64,000 bases of DNA, from contig SJBG01000003.1 of assembly GCA_004332195.1 (NCBI GenBank), positions 62,001-126,000 of the forward strand. Direction: 5' to 3'. Below, piece after piece: positions 56,846 to 64,000 of the stretch (within the stretch, counting starts at the first letter, position 1; each line of letters opens with the position of its first letter). The position numbers and the translations under genes were made by a program. The DNA comes from Desulfobulbaceae bacterium (GTDB lineage Bacteria; Desulfobacterota; Desulfobulbia; Desulfobulbales; Desulfurivibrionaceae). The notes beneath the pieces were generated by a model. It searched no databases and was not told where the DNA came from. It saw only the letters and a list, made by a program, of their open reading frames with translations.

Positions 56846-57850
56846 ATGACCGAGAAAAAATTTCGCGCCCTGTGGGTGGAAGAAGATAAAAGCGGCGTTT
56901 TTCGACGATGGGTAGCGAAACGCCTTGTTACCGAGCTGCCCGACCACGAGGTGTTGGTCCGGGTTCTCTATTCATCACTCAATTATAAAGACGCCCTTTC
57001 TGCGACCGGCAACCGGGGGGTGACCCGCCGTTATCCGCATACGCCGGGGATTGATGCCGCCGGAGTTGTAGTTGAAAGTTCAGTTGCCGATTTCCGTCCG
57101 GGAGCGGAGGTGGTGGTTTCCGGTTATGACTTGGGAATGAATACATCCGGGGGCCTGGGGCAATATATCCGGGTGCCGGCGGCCTGGGTGATGCCGCGAC
57201 CGGCGGCCTTGAGCCTGCGCCAATGCATGATGTACGGCACTGCGGGATTCACCGCTGCCCAATGTGTAGCCCGGCTGGTGGATTTTCCGATCCGCCCGGA
57301 AGACGGCAAAATTCTGGTAACCGGAGCCACCGGCGGTGTGGGAATGATTGCCCTGGCCATCCTGGGGCAACTTGGTTACCGGGTTTGCGCCGTTACCGGC
57401 AAGAGCGAACAGACGGCCCGGTTGATTGAGCTTGGCGCGGAAACGGTGTTGAGTCGGGCCGCGGCCACCGACAATAGCGGTCGGATGCTGTTGAAGGGCA
57501 AATGGGCCGGGGTGGTGGACGCGGTTGGTGGCCTGATCCTGTCCACTGCCATTAAATCCTGCCGTTACGGGGCCATGGTGACCTGCTGTGGCAATGCCGC
57601 CTCCGCGGATTTGCCGTTGAGCGTTTACCCTTTTATTTTACGGGGGGTTACCCTAGCCGGGATCGACAGCGCCGAAACTCCCATGTCCCGGCGTCGGGCC
57701 CTCTGGCAACGGCTGGCTGGCTCCTGGCAGGCACCCAACCTGGAAGGCATGGTCAGCGAAATTTCCCTTGACGAGGTGGCCGCCAAAATCGAGGATATCA
57801 TCCAGGGCCGTCACCTGGGCCGAACCCTGGTTAATCTCGACGGGGATTAA
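56846..57850 (+). CDS. YhdH/YhfP-family quinone oxidoreductase
   Basis: This zinc-free medium-chain reductase of 334 residues uses NADPH to reduce enones or acryloyl-CoA-like substrates. Family motifs are SSLNYKDALSATGNRGVTRR, HTPGIDAAGVVV, GTAGFTAAQCVARL, the nucleotide-binding VTGATGGVGMIALAIL, and CCGNAASADLPLSVYPFILR. The ATG at 56846 has a GGAG site. It stands alone between the EF-G-like gene and mtaB, with no pathway partner in view. Confidence 0.9.
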   Translation: MTEKKFRALWVEEDKSGVFRRWVAKRLVTELPDHEVLVRVLYSSLNYKDALSATGNRGVTRRYPHTPGIDAAGVVVESSVADFRPGAEVVVSGYDLGMNTSGGLGQYIRVPAAWVMPRPAALSLRQCMMYGTAGFTAAQCVARLVDFPIRPEDGKILVTGATGGVGMIALAILGQLGYRVCAVTGKSEQTARLIELGAETVLSRAAATDNSGRMLLKGKWAGVVDAVGGLILSTAIKSCRYGAMVTCCGNAASADLPLSVYPFILRGVTLAGIDSAETPMSRRRALWQRLAGSWQAPNLEGMVSEISLDEVAAKIEDIIQGRHLGRTLVNLDGD

Positions 57851-58081
57851 TTTGTTGTAATCTCATACGGTTGGATGCTGATTGTCGCTAAAAATTCACC
57901 CTGAGCCTCAGCAGTAGGTTGTGACTGGTTGTTTTGGTTGTGGCTGCCACCAAAAACTAAGATCCAATCGGAAGGCGAAGCCTGATTTTGACAGAAGCCT
58001 GATTTTGCGTTGCAAAGGTGGCCGGAAAGGATTATTGCCAGGGGCATGGCTTGGGACAATGAGGGGTAAGACAAAAAACGA

Positions 58082-59260
58082 GTGGCGGTGATGACGCTGG
58101 GCTGCAAGGTCAACCAGTTTGAATCCGCGGCCTTCATCTCGGAACTGGTCGGGCATCGGGGGGTGGAAATTGTTCCTTTTTCCGCCCCCGCTGAGGTTTA
58201 TCTGATCAATACCTGTGCGGTAACCGCCAAAGCCGGGGCCCAGTGTCGACAACTGATCCGTCGGGCGGCCAAAAATCCTGAAGCCCGTCTAGTGATAACC
58301 GGTTGTTACGCCCAGATCGCCCCTCAGGAAATTCTTGAGCTTGGCAATCGGCCAATTTCGATTGTTGGCAATGGTTTTAAGGATAAGGTAGTGAAGGCGG
58401 TTATGGCCTCCCGGGCCTGCCTCTCGACCCGGGATCTTGGCGATATGGCCGTCTGCCGCCAGGTTGTCCCGCTCACCGTTAGTCGTTTTGGGCGGCGAAC
58501 CCGGGCAATCCTCAAGGTCCAGGACGGTTGCAGCCGGGGTTGTTCCTGCTGCATAGTGCCCATCAGCCGAGGGCCAAGCCGCAGCGTTTTGCCAAAACAG
58601 GTTTTGGCCCAAGCAGCGATTTTTGCCCGGATCGGCCACCGGGAGTTGGTGATTACCGGCATTCACTTGGGTCACTACGGTCTTGACCTGACTCCGGTTA
58701 TTTCCTTGCCGGGGCTGCTCAAACAATTGCTGGCCCGCCGTTTTCCCCTGCGTTACCAGATTAGTTCGCTGGAACCCACCGAGGTCGATGATGAGTTGCT
58801 GGAGCTGTTGGCTGCGGAAGAGGGCTTGCAGCCTCATCTGCACATTCCCCTGCAAAGTGGCGATGATCGTATTTTAAGGGCGATGAATCGCCCCTGCCGG
58901 GCCGGGGATTTTGCCGCGACCATTGAGTGCTGCGCGGCAAGGGCGCCGGATATGGCTATCGGGGTTGATGTTATGGCCGGATTTCCCGGTGAGGATACAA
59001 AGGCTTTTAATAATACCTGTCAACTGTTGGTTGAGCTGCCGATCAGCTATCTCCATGTTTTTCCCCACTCTCGGCGGGCCGGGACCAGGGCTGCCACCTT
59101 GCCCGCTCAGGTGTCGGATTGGATCAGGAAGCAGCGAACGGCCATTCTGCGCGCACTGGATCAACAAAAACGGCGGGAGTTTTACCGGCGACATCGAAAT
59201 AAGTCCAACTCTTTAGCGGAGACAGCAGATGCGGGGGGAAATAATCGCCATCGGGGATGA
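58082..59260 (+). CDS. mtaB: tRNA t6A37 methylthiotransferase MtaB
   Basis: This radical SAM enzyme makes ms2t6A at position 37 of ANN-reading tRNAs. It has 392 residues. The N-terminal methylthiotransferase domain has its cysteines in MTLGCKVNQFES, INTCAVT and ITGCYAQ. The radical SAM cluster CSRGCSCC lies near residue 155, followed by SLEPTEVDDELLELL and LHIPLQSGDDRILRAMNR. It ends soon after the core, so the usual C-terminal TRAM-like part is short or absent. The start is GTG, since an in-frame stop lies 12 bp upstream. It overlaps cinA by 32 bp. Confidence 0.92.
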   Translation: MAVMTLGCKVNQFESAAFISELVGHRGVEIVPFSAPAEVYLINTCAVTAKAGAQCRQLIRRAAKNPEARLVITGCYAQIAPQEILELGNRPISIVGNGFKDKVVKAVMASRACLSTRDLGDMAVCRQVVPLTVSRFGRRTRAILKVQDGCSRGCSCCIVPISRGPSRSVLPKQVLAQAAIFARIGHRELVITGIHLGHYGLDLTPVISLPGLLKQLLARRFPLRYQISSLEPTEVDDELLELLAAEEGLQPHLHIPLQSGDDRILRAMNRPCRAGDFAATIECCAARAPDMAIGVDVMAGFPGEDTKAFNNTCQLLVELPISYLHVFPHSRRAGTRAATLPAQVSDWIRKQRTAILRALDQQKRREFYRRHRNKSNSLAETADAGGNNRHRG

Positions 59261-60485
59261 GTTGACCTCAGGCCGAATTATCAACTCCACCAGTTGTTTC
59301 GCCGCCGCCAAGCTATTTGCGGCGGGCTGCGAGCTTAGGATTTTGTCTACCATCGGCGATGATCCGGCTCTGATCATCGCCACCCTGCGTCAGGCCCTTG
59401 CCCGTTCCGGTTTCATTATTGTTACCGGCGGCCTGGGGGCCACTAGCGATGATTTGACCAATGAGGCGGTGTGCCGGGCCCTGGGGCGAACCCTGGTGTT
59501 TTATCCGGAAGTTTTGCGCAAAATTCAAGCCAACAGTCACCATCTCTCTGCTCAGGCCCGAACTGCTCTGGAAAAACTGGCCTGGCTGCCCAACGGGGCT
59601 CACGCCTTGCACAGCGAGGCCCGCAGCACCGGATACTTTCTGGTGGATCAGGGAAAGCCGGCGTTTTTCCTGCCCGGCGTGCCCCACGAAATGCGGGCGC
59701 TGCTGGTGGACGCGGTATTGCCGCGCCTGGCGGTCTGGGAAAATCAACCGCCGCTACAAATTCGCCAGCGACTTTATCGGGTCAGCGGTTTAAACGAGGA
59801 TGAAATCAACCGCCGCCTGGCCGAGTTGGAACACTGTGACTTACGGGTTAGGATCGGCTATTATCCCGTTTATCCTGAAGTTCAGGTCAGCTTGACGATC
59901 AGGGCCGCTGCCGCCGTTACCGCCACCGAAGCCGACGCGCTGCTGGATCGTTTTGATGCCGAAATCAAACATCTGCTCGGTCGCAATATTTACGGCTTGG
60001 CGGAGGACAGCCTGGAAGAGGTGGTGGGTGGTCTTTGCCGGGATCGGGGACTGAGCCTGGCGGTGGCTGAATCCTGTTCCGGCGGTCTGATCGCCGCCGC
60101 CATCACCAGGGTTCCTGGTTCTTCCGTTTATTTTCGCGCCGCGGTGGTGGCCTACCACAATGAACTGAAGGAAAGCCTGCTTAAAGTCAAGTCGGCCACA
60201 CTGGCTACTCATGGGGCGGTGAGCGCCGCCGTGGCCCGGGAGATGGCGATTGGCGCTCGCCGGATCAGCGGGGCTGATCTGGCCCTGTCCGCCACCGGAA
60301 TTGCCGGGCCTGGCGGGGGTAGCAGCGAAAAACCGGTGGGCACGGTTTTTATCGGCCTATCCGCCAGAGCAAAAACGCTTGCCGAACCCTGTTTTTTTAC
60401 CGGCAATCGGCAGCAGATTCAAGCGAGTACCGCCCATCGGGCCCTGGATCTGCTGCGTCGTTTTTTGTTAGCGGATCAGGATTAA
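59229..60485 (+). CDS. cinA: CinA-family nicotinamide mononucleotide deamidase
   Basis: This 418-residue protein has two domains. The N-terminal half is a MoaB/MogA-like domain (AIGDELTSGRIINSTS, VTGGLGATSDDLTNEA, FLPGVPHEMRALL). The C-terminal half is the PncC NMN deamidase (LSLAVAESCSGGLIAAAITR, GIAGPGGGSSEKPVGTVF). It recycles NMN and is often next to recA, as it is here (215 bp gap). The start overlaps mtaB. Element B5 begins 16 bp after the stop. Confidence 0.95.
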   Translation: MRGEIIAIGDELTSGRIINSTSCFAAAKLFAAGCELRILSTIGDDPALIIATLRQALARSGFIIVTGGLGATSDDLTNEAVCRALGRTLVFYPEVLRKIQANSHHLSAQARTALEKLAWLPNGAHALHSEARSTGYFLVDQGKPAFFLPGVPHEMRALLVDAVLPRLAVWENQPPLQIRQRLYRVSGLNEDEINRRLAELEHCDLRVRIGYYPVYPEVQVSLTIRAAAAVTATEADALLDRFDAEIKHLLGRNIYGLAEDSLEEVVGGLCRDRGLSLAVAESCSGGLIAAAITRVPGSSVYFRAAVVAYHNELKESLLKVKSATLATHGAVSAAVAREMAIGARRISGADLALSATGIAGPGGGSSEKPVGTVFIGLSARAKTLAEPCFFTGNRQQIQASTAHRALDLLRRFLLADQD

Positions 60486-60501
60486 TGGTTTAAAAACGCA
60501 A

Positions 60502-60643
60502 GGATACTTTGAAAAATTAGCTATTTTGTTCGAGATCAAGGCACGTAAAAAAAAATTACCGCGGGCATATGGTTGATATTCCGAGGATAATTTTTTGAGC
60601 ATAACGCAGAAATCGGGCGAAAGAGCAATTTTTCAAGGTGGCC
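60502..60643 (+). repeat. Palindromic MITE-like element B, copy 5
   Basis: This full-length copy has a decayed left end (GGATACTTTGAAAAATTAGC) and an intact right end (AATTTTTCAAGGTGGCC). It lies between cinA and recA, ending 57 bp before the recA start, so it occupies most of the recA upstream region. Confidence 0.88.
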
Positions 60644-60700
60644 TCAATGTAATGATGAGCAGATGACCGCGGCAGTGGATTAAAGCAAAGGAGAAAAATC

Positions 60701-61780
60701 ATGGCAATTACGACAACAGACAGTAAAGGCAAAACGCTTGACTCAGCCATTTTTCAAATTCAGAAGAACTTTGGCAAGGGCGCAATCATGCGCCTGGGCG
60801 CTGATGAGCGGGTGGCGGTGGCGGCCATTTCCACCGGGATTTTGAGCCTGGATATCGCCTCGGGCATTGGCGGCATCCCCTGTGGCCGAGTCACCGAAAT
60901 TTACGGACCGGAATCCTCCGGTAAAACTACCCTGGCCCTGCAGATCATCGCCTCGGCCCAGCGCCGGGGAGGAGTCGCCGCCTTTATTGACGCCGAACAT
61001 GCCCTGGACGTAACCTACGCCGAACGGCTGGGAGTCAATGTTGACGATTTGCTGATCAGTCAGCCCGATTATGGCGAACAGGCCCTGGAAATTGCCGATA
61101 TTTTGATTCGCAGCGGGGCCGTTGACGTCATTGTCATCGATTCGGTGGCGGCCCTGACTCCCAAAGCGGAGATCGACGGTAGTATCGGCGACGCCCACGT
61201 GGGTCTTCAGGCCCGACTGATGTCGCAGGCCATGCGTAAACTGGCCGGCATTCTCCAGCGAACCAACACCGCCATTGTCTTTATTAATCAGATTCGGATG
61301 AAAATCGGGGTCATGTTCGGCAGCCCTGAGACTACCTCCGGCGGCAATGCCCTTAAATTCTACAGCTCCATGCGGATCGATATCCGGCGAATGGCGGCGA
61401 TCAAGGATGGCGAGGAGATCATCGGTAACCGGGTCAAGGCTAAACTGGTCAAAAACAAGGTGGCCCCGCCTTTTAAAACCGCCGAGTTTGATATTATTTT
61501 CGGGGAAGGCACATCACGGGAAGGCGATATTCTTGATCTGGCGGTTGAACAAAATATCGTGGACAAGAGTGGGGCCTGGTACGCCTATAATGGTGAACGT
61601 ATCGGCCAGGGCCGGGAAAACTCAAAAAACTACCTCAAGGAAAATTCCCAGTTGGCCCATGACATCGAACGTAAGGTCCGGTTGGGTTTTGGGCTGAGGA
61701 TGCCCGGCGAGGTCGAAGAAAAGGCGGGGGCCGAGGGCAACGGAACAAAGGGAACGAGCAAAAGGGAAAAAGCGGAATAG
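60701..61780 (+). CDS. recA: Recombinase A
   Basis: RecA forms the strand-exchange filament and triggers LexA cleavage. It has 359 residues with Walker [16 protein letters not shown] near residue 70, [36 protein letters not shown] (Walker B), [18 protein letters not shown] and [17 protein letters not shown]. Length is normal, with a short Gly/Lys-rich tail. The ATG has GGAGA. No LexA-box-like site is recognised upstream. alaS follows 104 bp downstream with no recX between. Confidence 0.97.
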   Translation: MAITTTDSKGKTLDSAIFQIQKNFGKGAIMRLGADERVAVAAISTGILSLDIASGIGGIPCGRVTEIYGPESSGKTTLALQIIASAQRRGGVAAFIDAEHALDVTYAERLGVNVDDLLISQPDYGEQALEIADILIRSGAVDVIVIDSVAALTPKAEIDGSIGDAHVGLQARLMSQAMRKLAGILQRTNTAIVFINQIRMKIGVMFGSPETTSGGNALKFYSSMRIDIRRMAAIKDGEEIIGNRVKAKLVKNKVAPPFKTAEFDIIFGEGTSREGDILDLAVEQNIVDKSGAWYAYNGERIGQGRENSKNYLKENSQLAHDIERKVRLGFGLRMPGEVEEKAGAEGNGTKGTSKREKAE

Positions 61781-61884
61781 CAAACTGCGTGAATCTCTCG
61801 TCCCAGGCTCAATCAGGGCCTGAACGGAAAGTGCCGGGACCAAATCAGGCGCTAGCTACAACATTGGCCAAGAGACAATCCGAT

Positions 61885-64000
61885 ATGAACGGCAGCGAAA
61901 TCCGAGAAAAATTTTTAAGTTACTTTGTCGCAAAAGAGCACACTCTGGTGCCAAGCGCGGCCCTGGTCCCCCATGATGATCCCACCCTTCTTTTCACCAA
62001 CGCCGGGATGGTGCAGTTTAAGAAGGTTTTCACCGGTGAGGAGCGGCGTGATTACCCTAGAGCGGTAAGCTGTCAGCGCTGCGTTCGGGCTGGAGGTAAG
62101 CATAACGATCTGGATAACGTTGGTTATACCGCCCGGCATCACACCTTTTTTGAAATGCTCGGCAACTTTTCTTTCGGCGATTATTCCAAGGATGAGGCGA
62201 TTAGACTGGCCTGGGACTTTTTGACCAGGGAAATCGGCCTGTCTCCGACCAATCTCTGGGTGTCGGTTTTTGAAGACGATGACGAGGCCTACCAGATCTG
62301 GGAAAAAATCGCAGATCTGCCGCCAGGGCACATTGTGCGACGGGGAGAGCAAGACAACTTTTGGGCCATGGGAGATACCGGCCCTTGTGGGCCTTGTTCG
62401 GAAATTCATGTCGATCAAGGGAGGCAAGGGAGGCAAGGGAGGCAAGGGGGACAGGGGGCAGGGGACAGGGGGCAGGAGGGGCAAGGTGGACAGAGTAGAC
62501 AGGGTGGCCGGCTGAGTGAATCGAGGGGGTTGAATGAGCAGGGGGCGGTTATTGCCTGCGATAATCCAAGTTGCGGGGTGGGTTGTGACTGCGACCGTTT
62601 TCTTGAAATCTGGAACCTGGTTTTTATGCAGTACGATCGGGATGCCTCCGGCCGTCTCACCCCGCTGCCCAGGCCCAGCATTGACACCGGGATGGGTCTG
62701 GAGCGGATTGCCGCAGTAGCCCAGGGTAAGCATAACAATTACCACTCCGACCTTTTTCAGCCGATTATCAGCCGTATCTGTGAACTGGCAGGGGTTAGTT
62801 ACGGAGAAAACTCCCGCAATGGCACGGCCCTGCGAGTGATCGCCGATCATGCCCGGGCCACCACTTTTCTGGTGGCTGACGGGGTTTTGCCGACCAACGA
62901 AGGGCGGGGCTATGTGCTGCGTCGGATCATGCGCCGAGCCGTGCGCTTTGGTCGATCGCTGGGCTTAAAAGACCCTTTCTTGGGGGCGGTTTGCGCGACC
63001 GTGGTTGCGACCATGGAGGAAGCCTGGCCGCACTTAACGGCAAATCGAGAGCTGTTGGCCAAAGTGGTGTGCCACGAGGAAGAACGTTTCCTCGCGACTC
63101 TGGATAAGGGCCTGAATATGTTGGCCGAGGAAATAGCCCGGCTTCGGCAGACTGGAGAAAAAACCATTGCCGGCTCCTTTATTTTTAAGCTCTACGACAC
63201 TTATGGCTTTCCGGTGGACATTGCCAAGGACGTGGCTCAGGAAGAGGGTTTACGCGCCGATGAGCAAGGTTTTGTTGTCGCCATGGCTCGGCAGCGCGAG
63301 CAGTCGCGCAAATCCTGGAAGGGCGGGGGATCGAGCGAACTCGGCCCCGGTTTGCGATCTTTGCAAAGTGAGGGGGTGCAAACGGAATTTGTCGGCTACG
63401 CTACCCGGCGCCACCATGCCACCCTGTTGGCCTTGCTTGGTGCGACAGGTAACCAACTGGCAGTGGCCGAAGCCGGAGCCCTGGTTAGCCTGATTTGCGA
63501 TCAAACCCCATTTTACGCCGAATCCGGTGGTCAGGTGGGCGACGAAGGTGAAATCCTGGGACCCCAGGGCCGGGCCCGAGTATTCAATACCGTCAAGATC
63601 GGGGATAGCTTGATTCTCCACCAGGCTGAGATCAGCCGGGGGACGCTGCGGCCCGGCGAGGAGGTGCGGTTGGCGGTGGCCGATAATCGGCGCCGCCATA
63701 TTGCCATTCATCACACCGCTACCCATCTGTTGCACGGTGCCCTGCGCCGGGTGCTGGGTGAACATGTCAAACAGGCGGGCTCTTTAGTCGAAGCGCGGCG
63801 ACTGCGTTTCGATTTTACTCATTTTTCCCCCCTAACCCGTGAGGAAATTCGAACGGTGGAAGATTTGGTCAACGAAGAAATTCGGGCCAACACCCGACTT
63901 GAGGTGGCCACGCTTCAACGCGAAGAAGCCCTGCAAAGCGGAGCCGCCGCCCTTTTTGGGGAAAAATATGGGGAGATGGTGCGGGTGGTGACGGTTGGAG
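61885..64000 (+). CDS. alaS: Alanyl-tRNA synthetase (runs off the window)
   Basis: AlaRS charges tRNA-Ala. The N-terminus reads MNGSEIREKFLSYF. The catalytic motifs FTNAGMVQFKKVFTGEE, CQRCVRAGGKHNDL, FEMLGNFSFGDYSK and GPCGPCSEIHV are present, and later DTGMGLERIAAV. The editing domain starts HHTATHLLHGALRR. Between GPCGPCSEIHV and CDCDRFLEIWNLVFMQY lies an insertion of about 40 residues (176-218) of Gly-Gln-Arg repeats, encoded by GGCAAGGGA-like units. The stop codon is outside the window, so about 705 codons are seen. Confidence 0.96.
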   Translation, partial: MNGSEIREKFLSYFVAKEHTLVPSAALVPHDDPTLLFTNAGMVQFKKVFTGEERRDYPRAVSCQRCVRAGGKHNDLDNVGYTARHHTFFEMLGNFSFGDYSKDEAIRLAWDFLTREIGLSPTNLWVSVFEDDDEAYQIWEKIADLPPGHIVRRGEQDNFWAMGDTGPCGPCSEIHVDQGRQGRQGRQGGQGAGDRGQEGQGGQSRQGGRLSESRGLNEQGAVIACDNPSCGVGCDCDRFLEIWNLVFMQYDRDASGRLTPLPRPSIDTGMGLERIAAVAQGKHNNYHSDLFQPIISRICELAGVSYGENSRNGTALRVIADHARATTFLVADGVLPTNEGRGYVLRRIMRRAVRFGRSLGLKDPFLGAVCATVVATMEEAWPHLTANRELLAKVVCHEEERFLATLDKGLNMLAEEIARLRQTGEKTIAGSFIFKLYDTYGFPVDIAKDVAQEEGLRADEQGFVVAMARQREQSRKSWKGGGSSELGPGLRSLQSEGVQTEFVGYATRRHHATLLALLGATGNQLAVAEAGALVSLICDQTPFYAESGGQVGDEGEILGPQGRARVFNTVKIGDSLILHQAEISRGTLRPGEEVRLAVADNRRRHIAIHHTATHLLHGALRRVLGEHVKQAGSLVEARRLRFDFTHFSPLTREEIRTVEDLVNEEIRANTRLEVATLQREEALQSGAAALFGEKYGEMVRVVTVG

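Noticed and set aside
58015..58023. Solo end of element B (AAGGTGGCC) before mtaB
   Set aside because: Nine bases only and no paired end nearby.
61915..62850. Long minus-strand open frame opposite alaS
   Set aside because: It lies wholly inside the alanyl-tRNA synthetase gene, whose catalytic motifs are plain on the plus strand.

Overview
The window carries a bacterial chromosomal backbone of moderately high GC. The gene content (NapH-type ferredoxin membrane proteins, YeeE/YedE sulfur transporters, a CD1871A-family CXXC protein, a DUF3373 porin-like remnant, a DHH-CBS-CCA fusion) suggests an anaerobic, sulfur-metabolising bacterium of deltaproteobacterial (Desulfobacterota) type. This placement is inferred from gene families, not from a database match.

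1-6.5 kb: replication genes gyrA (cut by the window edge), gyrB and dnaN on the minus strand. An AT-rich spacer with DnaA-box-like motifs follows (candidate origin), then tRNA-Asn, a NapH-like protein and a TadA-type deaminase. 6.7-17.6 kb: a minus-strand block with a three-domain acyl-ACP synthetase/acyltransferase, an mrpA-like pseudogene interrupted by a small palindromic element, DUF5714, a radical SAM-ArsM fusion, CopA, an SH3 protein, a 4Fe-4S membrane protein and a CD1871A small protein. 17.6-21.2 kb: a decayed type I restriction locus (hsdM, rhuM, hsdS remnants), a split YeeE/YedE transporter, a broken DUF3373 outer-membrane gene and a frameshifted ArsR regulator. 21.3-30.3 kb: uppP, UDP-glucuronate epimerase, ugd, pgi, an M48 protease, cobO and hemY. 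30.4-45 kb, all minus strand: dnaA, cmk-hisC, gatCA, an HDAC-family amidohydrolase, topA and the tightly overlapping dnaG-rpoD-dprA run. 45-64 kb: a CaCA antiporter, an SbtA-like transporter, rdgB-hisHF (fused), rpsU, xerD, the CCA-adding fusion, an EF-G2-like factor, a YhdH/YhfP reductase, mtaB-cinA, recA and alaS (cut by the window edge).

Two patterns run through the window. First, many conserved housekeeping proteins (AlaRS, RpoD, DnaG, Cmk, XerD, TopA, DprA, CopA, the Aas-like enzyme and others) carry in-frame low-complexity insertions encoded by degenerate short tandem repeats. Second, two families of roughly 130-140 bp palindromic MITE-like elements occur: family A with two copies and family B with five. 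All six intergenic copies lie within 16 bp of a stop codon. One family B copy has inserted into the mrpA-like gene, and removing 144 bp there restores the reading frame exactly.
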